Assembly (NCBI GenBank): GCA_013399895.1
Contig: VXBA01001515.1
Location: 434,001-498,000, forward strand
Direction of reading: 5' to 3'
Source: Serilophus lunatus
Lineage: Eukaryota > Chordata > Aves > Passeriformes > Eurylaimidae
Length of the DNA stretch: 64,000 bases
The translations under genes were made by a program, and so were the position numbers. A model generated the notes under the pieces. The model ran no database searches. It was not told the origin of the DNA and saw only the letters and a list, made by a program, of their open reading frames with translations. Positions 10,678 to 63,600 of the stretch are shown piece by piece (position 1 is the first letter of the stretch; the number at the start of each line of letters is the position of its first letter).

Positions 10678-13600
10678 GCGCCAATTTTTCCAACCAAAGC
10701 CATGTGATCCCAAAGCAAATACCTCCTGCTTCTGCCCATGCTGCACTGTTCCAAAATTTACAGGCAATTTTTTGCATGACTGTTTTTCATCATTTGTACA
10801 GATCCAATAATAGAAAGTGAAATAATTTCATTGAATTTCCATAAAAATAGTTGATTATAGACATCTTTCATATGGAAAATATGTACCTGACCCAGAAGGG
10901 TTAGGAGCTGCTACTGCTAATTAGCTTGAAGCATAAAGCATGGTCCTCTCCCTGGAGGGGAAAAAAAATCCAGTATCCCTGTTCTCAGGGTATTTGCAGT
11001 TTTACTGTTTAACAAATGCGAGGGGTTCCCGGCCCTCTTGGTGGCACCATCACAAGCAGAGGAGCCCAGTGCCCAGCTCAGGATCGCTTCCGAGCCTCAG
11101 ACAACATTTGGCGATGCCAGGGCTTGGCTCTCCTGATCACAGTGGAGATGTCACGGCATCTGAGTCTGTGCCCTTGCAGGGGGTGTCCTGCCCAAGCAGA
11201 TCTGGCTGCCCGCCTGCATCCGGCGGGGCTCAGATGCCGGATGCTGTGCCACAGTGCCATGAGGACACGTGGCTGGTCAGTCATCACCGTGGCACAGGGC
11301 ACAGCTGGTGGCTTTGGGAATCATTGGACTTGACCTCAGACCTTGGCCAGGCTTTGACTTGTAGAAAGGATACTGCATCTTCCTATGTCAACTCCTGCTG
11401 CTGCCTTTGTTCCCCTCGTCCGTCTGCCTCCGGGTGGAGGCAGTGGGGTGGACAATGGTCTGTCGGCTGGAGGAGGCTGGGAGGGCATCTAGCCATGGTT
11501 TCTACTGTCAATACAATTTTGCACAAGAGTTCTTTGAAGTGAGGTTTTCAACACTAATATCTTAAATGCACAACTGTGAATTATAACTTTTACACTCCTG
11601 TTGGTTGAATTTCCTTTAAACGAAATGAACCTGAATCTGTTGTAACTATTGATTTTTTTTTTTAATTCTGTGTTTTGCCAAATCTTTGTAAAGAGTGAAG
11701 GAATGTTCTTGCTTTCCAGTGAGAATCTTTCTCCAAATGGGACTGACTCTGGTGATGTGGAGATCATTAGAAGCACACTAGTTCTGAGAGGAGAGGGGCC
11801 GAGGATGGGCTTAGCTAACCAGCCTCAGCTGCTCTGTGAACTGCAAGCTCAGACCCTCGAGAGTTTACAAAGCGCTTGTTGTTTTATTCCCAGCTTATCC
11901 TCTTCCTGAAATTCCTGTGCAGCTGAAGGCTGCTGCCCTGGAGGAGCTCTGGATGGGTTATCCCACAGTGGGATGAGGGATGCTGGCAGGGTGTGGGCTG
12001 GCATGGCAGGACATGGTGCTTCACCCATCCAGATGCACCAGCAGAGCAAGTTCCACAGGGCAGGTCCTTCTCCCACTCATGCCTTCTGCTCCAAACGTGT
12101 CACGTGTAGCTCCTTCTCATGCTCTTTGTGCACCCACATCTCCTGCTTTGGACTGAGCAGGGATGGAATGATGCTGAGACCTGATACGCAGGGCAGATGG
12201 AGCTGGCTGCTCCAAGGGGTGCAGTTCTCAGGCCCACTGGAAGAGGGATCAAGCCACTCATGCTTAGTGGTGTGCTCCTCGCCTCTTCTCCTAGACTTAC
12301 TTCCCTTTTCCTCACTGCAGAGGGCTTTTTTGTTTGTTTTGTTTTGGGTTTGGTTTTCTTTTGTTTTTTCTTTAAGTGCCTTTTTCTGTGGGTGGAGCTG
12401 GCAAGAATAGGAGTCTCAGGATATGGCCATTTGCACTCACCTCAAACCAGAAGAAAGTTCAGGAGGAGCAAGGTGAGTTTCCCCAGTGGCCCATGGACAC
12501 CCACTGCTACTTCTTAGCCCTCAGGGCCCAGTGCAGATGAGGATGAGATTTGGTTTTGATGGTGTCAGGCTCTGGCTTAAATCAGTTCAAAGAAAACCAA
12601 AGAAGTAGCTTTGTGTGAGGGGCTACTTTGGCAGCGGTGGTGCTTCCTGTGATCTCTGCAGAGCTCCCCCCAAGGGGTGTGGGAGGGTGGATGGCAAAGA
12701 GCAGCCCTGTTTTCTCACAAGCATCCTATGTAAGTATCCTGCGTGATGGAGAACACAGCCATGTTCTCCAGGACCCCTTGAAACATGCATTTTCTTTGTG
12801 CAGAATTACACTCTATAGAAATCATTCCCACATGAAAGATGTACCATATTTTATACAATACTTAATATGTCTGTGGTTTTAAATCCAGTACCTGTGGACC
12901 AGTTCTCAAGTTATCCAGTGTCTGGATTACAGGTAGAAAAACAGGGCTGGGGGTGGGGAAGGATGTTGCAGAGTACCTCTTGTTGTTATGCTGACTTGAG
13001 GCTTCACCCCTAAGGTGTCCCCCCAGCATTGAGATGTCCCTGGGTTTGCACTGTGTGGAGCTGGTACAAGGCAGGAAACCAGTATGTGGTGAAAGGCTCA
13101 GTGTGGTACAGCCCTGGGAATGCTGCCCACCCCACTGCCTGGCCCGACACTGAGCCTCTACTAGACCAAAAGAAGTACCTGGCCCTTGGATACTAAGGGT
13201 TGGTTTGGCCCAACAGTGAAATAACAAGCTTATCTAACATGATTTGGCATCTTTTCACAGCATGGAGGGCAGAGCAGCCTTCATCCTGATTTGGCCAGCA
13301 GAGAGGACAGGCTCTGCCTCACAGGCTGGGCTGTGAAGCCACCCCTCATGCCTATGCTGCTGTTATACTTGGTTTCATGGGTTGCTAGTGTCTTGTTGGT
13401 GTGATCTGTGATGATACTGGCCTCACTCCCATATGTGGGCAGCACAGGTGACTTGGACATCCATGGCTTCCTGCAAAGCCCCCTGGACAATACTGCTCAG
13501 TGTCTTGCTCTTGTGCTGGAGCCAGGCTTCTTGCTGGGTGGTGTTCCTCTGTGGTTAGTCTCCTTGACACATCCTTGGTTGGGGCTGTGTCCTTGAGAGG

Positions 13601-16083
13601 ATGCTTCTGTTGTGGGTCCAAAGCGATGCAATTGAACTTTTCTGTCTGGTTATTTGCTGTTTTGTTAGAAGTTGGATGCTGAACCTGGGAATGCCAAGAT
13701 ATTTCCTAGGAGAAAGCCTGGGTTGCCAGTTAATCCCAGTGCCCTTTCCAGAGCTGCAAGGATGGGGAGGGGTTGCCAGAAAGCTGCCTCCAGCCTGTGG
13801 CGCGGTACAGATGGCAAACAGAGTTGTTTCACAGTTTGGTAGCACTGAATTCAGTCAAACTGATGTTTTCTTCTTGTTAACCTGAGGTCAGGTTCTATAG
13901 CAGTTCTTCACTTTGGAAATACGGTACTCAAAGCTGCTGGTCTTCTGTCTCCAGCTGAAAAACATCGTTCTCCTCTCAGGCCTTGCCTTTGGGCCCTTTT
14001 TTCCTGTGAGCAGGGCTGATCACTAAGATCCTACAGAGGATGGTGCCCTGGCTGCTCTTGCCCCTCCAGTGCAGATTTCTGGCTAAGAAAATGCTTGGTA
14101 TTTAATCCTCCCCCAGCAGTAGAGGTTTAGCCAGACTTGACAGAAGTGGCGTGTCATAGAGCTGGGCTGGAGGTTTGTCAGCTGTTGTGAGCCTGAAACA
14201 TGCAAAGGCTGTAGGTGTCTCCAATGCCCCAGAGGTGGATTTGATGTCTCTCTTGTCTTTGCCTCCTAGAAGCAGCATGACATTTGGTTGGTAGCAGGGT
14301 TTGTTGGGGAGGAAGGTCCCAGCATTTGGTGCTTGGCGAAGCAGAGTAGCATCCCATCGCAACTGTTTGCTGATCACATGGCTTTATAATAGGAGATGGT
14401 GTTTTATCCTCTGGGCATCACTGTCGTACCAAATCCTTCCAAATCCAAGTGAGAAACCAGTAGCTGTCAGATGCCTGGATCATAGGCCTTTAGTTGAAAT
14501 TGCCAATATTGAATGCACATCTTCTGGAGTCACCCAAAGATCACTGTGGGAGAGTCAGGGGCTTCAGGTGAGCTCCTCTGTTCTCAGAAGCATCAGACTG
14601 GCTGGGAATAGGTCAGCTCTAGTGTCATCCCTGCTTTAAAGTCTCAGGTCCCAGCAGGCTGGGCTGGCCTGGGCTGCCTTGGCCAGCAGGTTTTTACCCA
14701 GGCCACGTGCTCTGTTCTTCTGCATTGTGCTGGTTTGGATTCATCAGTGTGGCTTCTGCAATGGCTGTGCTCGCGTCGGTTGTGGCCATTCCTTTGCTCT
14801 TCTCACTGGGGTTTAGTTGAATGTTCAGGGAGGTGAGAGGGAGGCCCAGCATTTGGGAATGGGCGGTGCTGCTGCCGTCCTGTCTTCATTTTTCACACTA
14901 AGGGTAGGAGATGCTGCTCAGGGGACTCTGCCTTCTTTGGAGACCACATGGAATTTGGAGAGTGGAAACCTACCAGGACCCCAGCAGCATTGCTCCGGTC
15001 CCATTCGATCTGCGTTCTTTGGAGCACAAGGGTGGCTTACGGAGAGGTTCAGGGTCAGGCCCTGCTGAGGGACCTCAGAGTTCTTGGCATATTTTTTCTC
15101 CAGCAGAGCCAGCTTCAGTCGGTGGGCAGGCACCCAGATACCAAACACAATGAACCTGAAACCCCAAATACTTGAGATGTGTTCCTGGTCACCGTGAGCG
15201 GCTGGTGCTCGGCAGCCAGAGGACTCACACCAAACCTTTCTCCTGCAGTTGGGTCCTTCCTGGCTGCCCCAAGCTCTGTCCCAGCTGCTGCTGGCTTGGC
15301 CTTGGTCCCCCCTGTTGAGGAGCAAGGCGGCTTTCCCTCTGCAGTGCATTTTCACGGCTGGCTGATCCCACTCAGCCGCTCCAGCCGGCTCTTCCCTGTG
15401 TCTTACTTGCCATCATATGTGGTCGTTGCAAATTGTATCATACTGTACATGACTTCGGGTTTCCAGAGTTGTAGTATTCTGACTACAGTATTTCCATATG
15501 TGTACATAAACCTGAATAAGCACAACTGAAATCCTGAATGAAGTGTATACGTTTCATATACTGATTGTCATACAAATTAATTTTATAATTATTCCAATTT
15601 TGTTGTAGATTTCCAATCTTTCCTATTTATTTTGTACCAGATTTATTTGTATATTTTGTGATTTTGTTTAAAAGCATTTTGTTTATTTCTATTCTTTTTA
15701 GATAAATGATGATTTTTTTTTCTGTTGAACATTCCAGTTTATGCATTTTTCCCTCCTCCATGCTCCTTCCTCATTTCCAAGGGATGGATTTTGGCATGCG
15801 GGTGGTGGGGCTGATGGTGATCCCGGACCCAGATCTCTGCTACTGGCACGTCAACAGTCTTTAATCTCTGCTTCAGCTGCCAAGAGCCACAGAGGCTGGA
15901 TCCTGTTCCCTTAGAACCAGGTGTTGCTCTTTTCTTTGGTGGGTCTGGGCCCATAAGTCCTTGAGCTGGGGAAGGCCGTGCTGATGGTTTTGCTGATCGG
16001 GGGCTGGCTGGGAAGCTGGTGGCAATGGCAAGCAGCTGACTTTCTGAAATTCCCTCAAGGGTGAGGGGCCTTTTTCTTCCAGT

Positions 16084-16089
16084 AATAAA
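16084..16089 (+). promoter_or_regulatory. Candidate distal CNNM2 poly(A) signal
   Basis: Canonical AATAAA, followed about 35 bases later by GT-rich sequence (GATGTTTGTTTGTCCGTAAG). This is the best combined signal between the CNNM2 stop and the NT5C2 3' end on the + strand. Confidence 0.5.
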
Positions 16090-16105
16090 AACCCCTTATT
16101 TACAA

Positions 16106-19014
16106 CCTGCTCTCCACAGATGATGTTTGTTTGTCCGTAAGTGTAGATGCCATCTGTCTGTAGCATGTGTTCCTGCCAGACGGTGCGTGGCTGGGGGTCA
16201 TCAGTGAGGGACGTGGCTGGTGACAACGGCGACTTGGTTGGACGGGAACAGCTGGTGGAGGGAGCGAGTGAGTCCGTCCCCCTGCACTGGATGCTGCTGC
16301 CTGCTCCCCTCGTGTTGGGACTTTGGTAGCAGAACTGTGTGGGGCCTGCAGTGACAGACTTATTTCTGAGCAGGAGAGCGAGCCCGTGCTTAGTCCCTTG
16401 CCTAGCATCACTTCCAGCTCACACTGGTGGATGAACGGCCCACCCTTTCCAGACACAGCCCTGCTGTGCTCCCATCTCATGCTTCTGCCATCCCTCAGCC
16501 CCTTTCCTCCTCCAGCTGTTTCACCCAGCTGCTCTCCCTGTGCTGGGTTTACGTCAGTGCTCAGCTCTTCAACTGCCAAACCCCGGGTTAGCAAGTTGTG
16601 CAGCAGCTGCTCGAGCCTTCAGGGGGATTTTTGCTGCACTCACTGCAGCCTCTGTCCCTGCTCCTGTGCTGCAGGGAGGTCCTATCCCTTTGGACCTTGC
16701 TCCCAATGTCGTTATCAGCAGGACAGGGCGAGTGGCAGGTCCTGTCAGGACTTCTGCTCCCTGTGTGTGCCTATCCCTGGCAGCTGGTGGTGGGATGCTG
16801 CAAGCAGGACGTAAATAGAATTCATGTGGAGGCCGACTTTGGGTCTGGCTCTGGTGTAACAGAGTAGCAGGAAGAAGGAAGAGGACAGGAGGACTCAGGG
16901 CTCCTGGAGGGAGGGTGCTCAGGTCCAGACTGCTCTGTGTCAGCAGGGCAGGAGCAGTGTGCAAAGGGAAGGCAGCTGTACCCCAGGCTCTGTGTCTTCA
17001 AGGCTCTTGTGGCATCTCTGCATGGCCAGTGGGCCCTAGGGCCAGTCTCCTGGAGGCAAGCACCCTTGTGCAAGGCTGGTAGCTCTGCACCTACAGAATT
17101 GCTGTGTCCATGTTTGTTGCCTGAGGTTGGAATAGCTGCTGCTCAGGGACTGACATGGGGCTTTGCACCCTCCATTATGGCCAGGTGTACCCCGATTCTG
17201 GGTCTGTGCTCCAGCTGCAGCAGCCCTTGTCCTGCTGAGCAAGGAGGTAGTGTAAAGGAAGAGGCTGGGAGCAGGTCTGGTGACTGCCCTGGTCAGAATT
17301 AATTTGCTGCCATTGCCTAACACACGATGTCTATGGCTGAGGACAGTGAGCCTTGGGCTCCTGTCCTTGGTACAGTTTGTTTGGTGCAGCCTCTGTGAGC
17401 CCCCTCGGGCTCTGTGGAGCAGTGAGGGCAGGTGTGTGTGGCCGGGTGAAGTGGGAGAAATCAGTAATTAGGCAGCGAGAGCTCAGGGCAGGCCTGTCCC
17501 CCCCCACTGTGCTCGCTTTACTTCCTCGAAGCAAAAGAAGAGACCACCACCGGTGGGCAGAAGCATGCCTGTCCCTTGGGGTGGGGAAGAAGTTGTAGGG
17601 AGCTTTTCCTAGGGCTCTGCAGGGCGGTTGGAGACACAGGTACTGCCAGGCCACCGGCAGCTGGTGCAGACAAGCCACCTCCCAGATATGTGGGCTGGGA
17701 CCCTGGGCTGTGGCCATGTCCCCAGTACCAGCTGGGGCAAGAGGCTTCACCCTGGCTCTTGGTCAGTGGGTTCTTACCACAACACCACAGTGGAGCCAGG
17801 GCAGGACAGACAGGCTGGCACAAGGCTTGGCCCCGAGCAGTGTCTGCGTGTCCGTTAGGCTCTGCTCAACATTTTCCCACCGTGAAGTGAGGGTCAAATA
17901 CTTTCCATTGCTCCAGCCCTGAAGACTCTTCTCCCCATCTCAGTCAGAAATAGCCCTGGGCTGGGAGTGAGCTATTTGTGGTCACCGGTTCTGAAGGAGG
18001 AATGCACGGAACCCCCCAGACCTCCCTTCCCGCAGCCGCACACCATCCCTGGCTGCTGAGCTAAAGCTTAAAAAATTCAAGTGCTATACTTGGAGAAACA
18101 AAGTTTAAACATAGCAGAGGCCAGCTTGGCCTTTGGTGAAAGGGTTTGGGAACAGGTGCCTTGAACCCTTTCTGCAGCCAGCCTCACTGTGGGTACACGT
18201 TAGTTGCTTTCCAGATCCCAAAATCAAGGACCCAGTGCTGGGTTTGGGGTTTTCAGCAATTGCTGAAGTGTCAGGTGTTGACAATTGGCCACCAGTTGCT
18301 GCCATTTAATGTTGCTTTTCAGTTTGACACTTTGGGCCCTGGTGCTGAATATCCTTCTGCAGTGGCACAGAATGGGAACCTCCTCAGGTCTCATTGGGTT
18401 GACAAGAGGTTTTTTGGGTGAGACTTTAGCACAGCAGTGCCCAGAGCTGTCCCAGGCACATTCTTTGGCCACAATGGCTGGTGCTGTAGCTGTGGCAACA
18501 CTGCCCTTCCCGGGATGGTTTTCTGTTTAACCAGGTTTGCAGCTCCTGGTGGAGCATGGGCCATGCTGTGCCTTAGTGCCACCCTGCCCATGAATCATGC
18601 CTGGAGGTGGAGTGGCCTGTGGGAAACAGCCCTGGAAGGACACTGTGTTGGAGGTAGTGGCAGAGTGGGGATGTTGGCCTTCCCACCATGGAAAAGCCCC
18701 TCCTCACTCTCTGTATCCAAGCCAAAATGTTTCTCTGTACTCCCCATGCCTCCCTGACTGATGCAGATGGTGGTAACAAAAAGCCTCCTGCCCCATGATT
18801 GCTTCCTGAGGCTATCTGGGGACCAGGCGTGTCCTTACAGCCAGATCCACAGGCACTGCTCATCAGTGCTTCACACAACCAATTCCCAGAGATGCCTTCT
18901 CTCTGCCCCAGCCACCCATCCCACTGGGACCCCCACAGACTAGTCCCATCTTTCCTCACCAACTCCAGCACAGTCCTCATCGTCTCAGCAACATGCCACA
19001 AAGTGGTGCCAGGC
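16106..19014. other. Intergenic region between convergent CNNM2 and NT5C2
   Basis: About 2.9 kb, moderately GC-rich, with many short overlapping open frames on both strands (for example 16323-16814 on + against 16100-16594 on -). Their composition looks like chance frames in GC-rich DNA. I recognise no gene, RNA or repeat. Confidence 0.6.
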
Positions 19015-20510
19015 ATTTCTTAGAAACATCATCATTTATTGACTTGAACTGCCACTACAGCAGCAGTTTCCTGCTCAGATGTTGGTGGTGTGGTTTTTAT
19101 TTTTTTATTTTCTCCTAAGGTACTTTAAAATGAAAAAAATAATTAAATGAGTTTATGGTACTGAAACAACAGTCAAATTCGTTACAAGAGGGCCCTCATT
19201 GTAATCCCTTTGCAGCGAACGGCAGAGGCTGGAGTAAGGGAGGCTGCACCCGTGACACAGAGGAAAACCACAGGGCACTGCTGCCCAGCTGTGTGTTGGC
19301 CCCGTGCCTTCCCCGGGCTGGTTTTCAGGCACAAGGACTGCTTGCCCATCCCTGGGGTCACCCCCCAGTCCCCACACAGCAGCCTGCGGCCGTCATCCTC
19401 CTTGGCCAGGGATGCAGCCTTGCCCACAGCAACCTGCAGTGCGGCTCCGCTTGCTCTGCACCAGACCAAAGACAAGGGCAGCTGCCAGCCGGACTGGAGT
19501 CTCCTGGCTCCCACCATGGGGCCGGCCCCATGGCATGTGCTGTTTCCTAGTTTAGGGCAGGCCTATGTGGCCCGCAGCACCCTGGCACAACAGGCCCTTT
19601 CATGCCAAATGGTGGCTGGGTTTGTCTTTGGGATGCTTCACTTAAAGCTGAGGGGACAGAAAGGTCAGGAGGCAGGAGGAATACAAAGTGAGTAACGTAA
19701 TGCTAAAGCAGCAGCTTCAAGCTCCTGGGTAAATACTTAACTGCTGAAACTAGAGGAGTTGAGAACACAGTGTGCGGCTCAGCTGTTTGAGAAATGTGCT
19801 GGAAATCATGCATCACATGCCGCTGGTGAAAGAGAGCTTGGAAACACTTGGAGAGGGTAACGAGCATCTACAAGTTGAAACGTGTACAGTGGTAAACAGG
19901 TAAGAGCTGGAATCCCACTGCCATCCATGATGGCCGGAGGAGTCAAAACAGAGAAACTCACTCCAAGCAGAAGGTAAACTGAATGCTGGAAGGCACAGCA
20001 ACACCCTGGCTAACACGGGGAGGGGCGAATATGTAACCCAAGAGCAGAGGGTCAAGGGCAGCAATGCAATGGGCAGCAGGATTTGGGTAATTCTGTCTCC
20101 TGCAGGGCCCAGCACATCCCTTCTTTCTCCACGGAGAATGCAACAAATGCCCAAAACCGTTCACAGGACACTGTTCGAATGAAAATCAAATGAAACACGT
20201 CATGGGAAAGGGAGAAACATGCAGCATCCCTAAATGTAATGGGAGTAGCATGACAGCACAGGCTGGCAGTCCAATCTCAATGCACCACCCAGGCAGAATC
20301 CATCAGCATTTTGAACCGTCTGCAAAACTGAAAACAAGGGTCTCCTCCTAATTAGTGTTAATTTGTTAGAAGTTTCCAAATACTTTCAAAATGTGCCTTT
20401 GCAAGAATCACACCCCCAACCCATCAACCCAAGGGCCCCAACAACAGAATCCATTCCTGATCACTGCTAAAGTCATGGTTTATCTTCAAAGATACTTTGC
20501 TTTTTCTTCC
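19015..20510 (-). other. NT5C2: NT5C2 3' untranslated region (end inferred)
   Basis: Starts after the TAA at 20511-20513 on the - strand and runs leftward about 1.5 kb to three AATAAA signals. The left edge is placed about 20 bases past the last signal (19035-19040). No other gene was recognised. Confidence 0.65.
19035..19109 (-). promoter_or_regulatory. NT5C2 poly(A) signal cluster (three AATAAA)
   Basis: On the - strand AATAAA occurs at 19104-19109, 19096-19101 and 19035-19040 (TTTATT on +). The cluster is a plausible 3' end for NT5C2 about 1.4-1.5 kb after its stop codon. Confidence 0.6.
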
Positions 20511-60636
<40,126 letters not shown>

Positions 60637-60656
60637 CTTCAAATGCTTATGTATTG

Positions 60657-63600
60657 CTGAAAGAGGTAGAAAAGCTTGCTTAAGTTCAAGGTTTGTTCTA
60701 CCAGCAATTTGCCCGTTTCCCGGTACAAAGAGACGCAATGCCACTCAGGAAATCTTGCAAAGTACCCAGTGGCATGATCTGAGGTTGCAGGTCAAATAAG
60801 ATGCTGTTTTTTGAGATGTTAAAACAGGGAGCTGGGAAGGCTTTTCCACATGCCCAGAACTGCAAAGACATTCCCATCCATTGTGGTGAAAATGCATTTA
60901 GAAACAGAGACCTTGTTTTCACTGCTAACAAGGGGTATTTTTTGACCTTAGAGCTACCACTATCCATTAGTGAGATGGAAAACCTACCCTTCATACATGA
61001 GATAAATTCAGCAGGGTAAACCCTACAAATCCCACTGGGACTGACCTTGCCACTTTTACCACAGAATAGAAACAAAGAGCCTTGTCCCTTGCCATTTGAT
61101 CTCTAAACAAAGACAAAGCTTCAAACTGATGCTAAATTAGCAGAAACAATTGGAAGGAAAGTAGAAAGATGATCCTTTGTCCTCTGTAGGTCAGACACAC
61201 TCAGACAGAGCAAACCTGTAACATGAGCAATGCAAATATTCACCAACAGATCTTCACAAATATTAGCACTCCTTCTCAAGTACTGGTTGTTGACAACCAA
61301 ACCACCAACAGTCCTTCCATCAGGAAGGCCCTGCAGTGAGGAAACAGTGGTACCATTCAATTGGCACCTTTCCCAATTTTGTTATTAGCACACCGAGGCA
61401 GTCCAGCTTTCCTGTTCCTCCAGCCAGACCCATGTCCCACAGCATTCCTGGCACCAAGTGGGGTGATGAAGCAGCCCCATGGTGAGTCAGTTCAGCTCAA
61501 CAGTCCAATCCCTCACCCATGAGAACCAACCAACCAAAGCAAGCAAAAGCTGGGTAGTTCTCCACTGGTCAGCTGAACCCAGCTCAACAACACTATCATT
61601 AGAGCCAGTGTGGAGAACGGGGTGGGAGATGCATCCCACAGTGGTACCAAATTAGGTATAGCATGAAACCACATTCCTGTGTAACCCACACAACTGCTGG
61701 ACTGCAGGCCTTGGCTTGTTTGCTCTTCCTCAGAAGTAACAAAACCACCCACAAGCTACATGGGCAATGATACAGCAACCACTTCTGGACACCTTTAAAA
61801 TAAGACTGCACTCTTTTTACAGAAGGGAAATTAGTTCATTTCAGCAAAGCAGAGAGCACACAGAGTGTTCAAACCAGCTCTGGAAGTCACAGAGCTCTCA
61901 GTGTCATACACATCTTGCTCTCCTCAAGGGAATATGAATAATTTTTTTGTTTGAAATTTTATTAAAGAGCAACAGCTGCAATTGTCACAGCATTTCTGTT
62001 TGCCTATTAGTTGCTGTTCATAAAAATCAAACAGATGACAAACAGCTTGTGTGTAAAAAATATGTTCACCTCCTCCCCAGCATTCTCTGCTTGTCTCCCA
62101 GTTACTATAACCAAGGCTTACAACTGCATCTTCTGCCACATCCTAAAGGTCACCAAATTTAGGCCCTGGCAGGCAGCCCAAGGGACCGCATGCCATTGCT
62201 GAGAGCTCTCCCCCTGAATTCCCTGCAACACACCCAGGAGAGGAGGTCACCACAGCGAGAGGGCGACAGGCCATTCCAGCCAGCCACAACTTCCACAACA
62301 GGGCATGCAGGGAGAATCAGCTTCTAAAATAGCCCCAGCCCCAGCCCCAGCCACCAAGGGCTTACAAATAATTACCAGCTATTTAAGCCGTGCCCAAAGG
62401 CAGATGGAAGGCAGCACAGGGCACAGAACTGAACAGCCCTCAAGCATCAACCTGCTCCTGTTGCCCTGCGAGGGCAGGGCATGGCCTGCAGAGGCTCCTC
62501 AGGGGCAGCGAGGGCTGCAGTCCTTGGGAGAGCAGCAATGTCCCTGCAAGGGGGACAGTCTCCAGGTCTGCAGTAGAGAGAGGGATCTGGTAAGACTCCA
62601 GGACTGTAAACTGCAGAACAGGCTGTGTCCTCTGAGAGTGGAAAAACATCTACCCCGTGGACATTTCAAGATGTTCCAAATCATCGCCGCCTTGGTCCAT
62701 TTTAAAGCTAGCAGCCTAGAGCTACAGGTCCAGATCCAAGACACATATACATTTAAGGCCTCTAAAAGGCATAGCTCTGAAAAGCTGTTGCATGGATGGT
62801 CTTAAGACTCTCAGACAGCTCTGGGTCTAGGTCTTCCAGATGAAACAAGTCGACATCCAAGCTTCCTGCCATTTAGAAGGGCTACATCACCCTGCTTACT
62901 CCAGCCAGACACAGCCAGATTCAAAGGTTTACATCCACAGCCAAAGCTTGAGACTTTCCATTCTGTCAGCCTCTTCTTCCTATTTCATCTGCTTCCCAGC
63001 ACCATAACACCATATCAGATGCTGACACACAGGTACTAGGATAAGACTCATTCCAGTGGCCATCCATGCCAGATGTCTGATAGCATATATCAACAGTATC
63101 CTACAAAATATCTAAAATCCAGATGGCAGAAGAATTTTAGCAGGCTACCTTTGTAATATCTCTTGTAAAATGAGGAACTGGTGAAGCAGTTTGAGCTAAG
63201 TGATGAAACCCTCCTCTACAGTAGGAGAAACCAGATAGCATCATTTTGAGTGTGCTGCGACTCAAAAAGTAGAGACTTGAGGAAACCACAAAAATTTGAG
63301 TTTGCATAATTAAGCAAGGAAGGCTTGAATTATTTTAACGATGCAGTATTTTGCTGTAGCTGTGATGAACAGAGTTCACAGGCAGGACAAGGGAACATCT
63401 TTTATTAGATCAACTGGTATGGCTGGAAAAAATAGACAGGCTCTTGGCTATGCAACTTTGCATAAGTTTTCAAATTCTATAGATTGCTCTAATAGATATT
63501 ATCTCTATCTTCACGCTTTGCCCTGATTTATTAAAATCTTTCTTTTAATGTTCACACAGCATTAAATAAAAAATAACATGTTGGAGTTCTCTGTTACACA

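Larger units (their letters stand above)
8052..16105 (+). other. CNNM2: Probable CNNM2 3' untranslated region (end inferred)
   Basis: Sequence after the TAG at 8049-8051 has no recognisable gene. AT-rich blocks that look like 3'UTR occur at about 8280-8460, 10690-10880, 11500-11700 and 15400-15720, separated by more GC-rich, ORF-containing stretches. Candidate poly(A) signals are AATAAA at 9690-9695 (proximal) and 16084-16089 (distal). The distal one is followed by GT-rich sequence at about 16121-16170, as expected downstream of a cleavage site. The right edge is therefore an inference; shorter transcripts ending near 9.7 kb or 15.7 kb are equally possible. Long open frames here (for example 9663-10115 and 10940-11542) show no recognisable protein. 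Confidence 0.5.

Noticed and set aside
10940..11542. 200-codon open frame on + after CNNM2
   Set aside because: Lies in the presumed 3'UTR, composition is biased and low in recognisable motifs, and other frames in the same stretch are also open. No family recognised.
16100..16814. Frames of 163-164 codons on both strands in the intergenic region
   Set aside because: Opposing overlapping frames in GC-rich DNA with no splice or domain support.
19182..19695. Frames of 111-161 codons at the end of the NT5C2 3'UTR
   Set aside because: They overlap the NT5C2 3'UTR and run mainly antisense to it, with no recognisable protein.
62305..62805. 166-codon open frame on + in the NT5C2 5' intron
   Set aside because: Contains a simple hexamer repeat at its start, no domain, no splice or promoter support.
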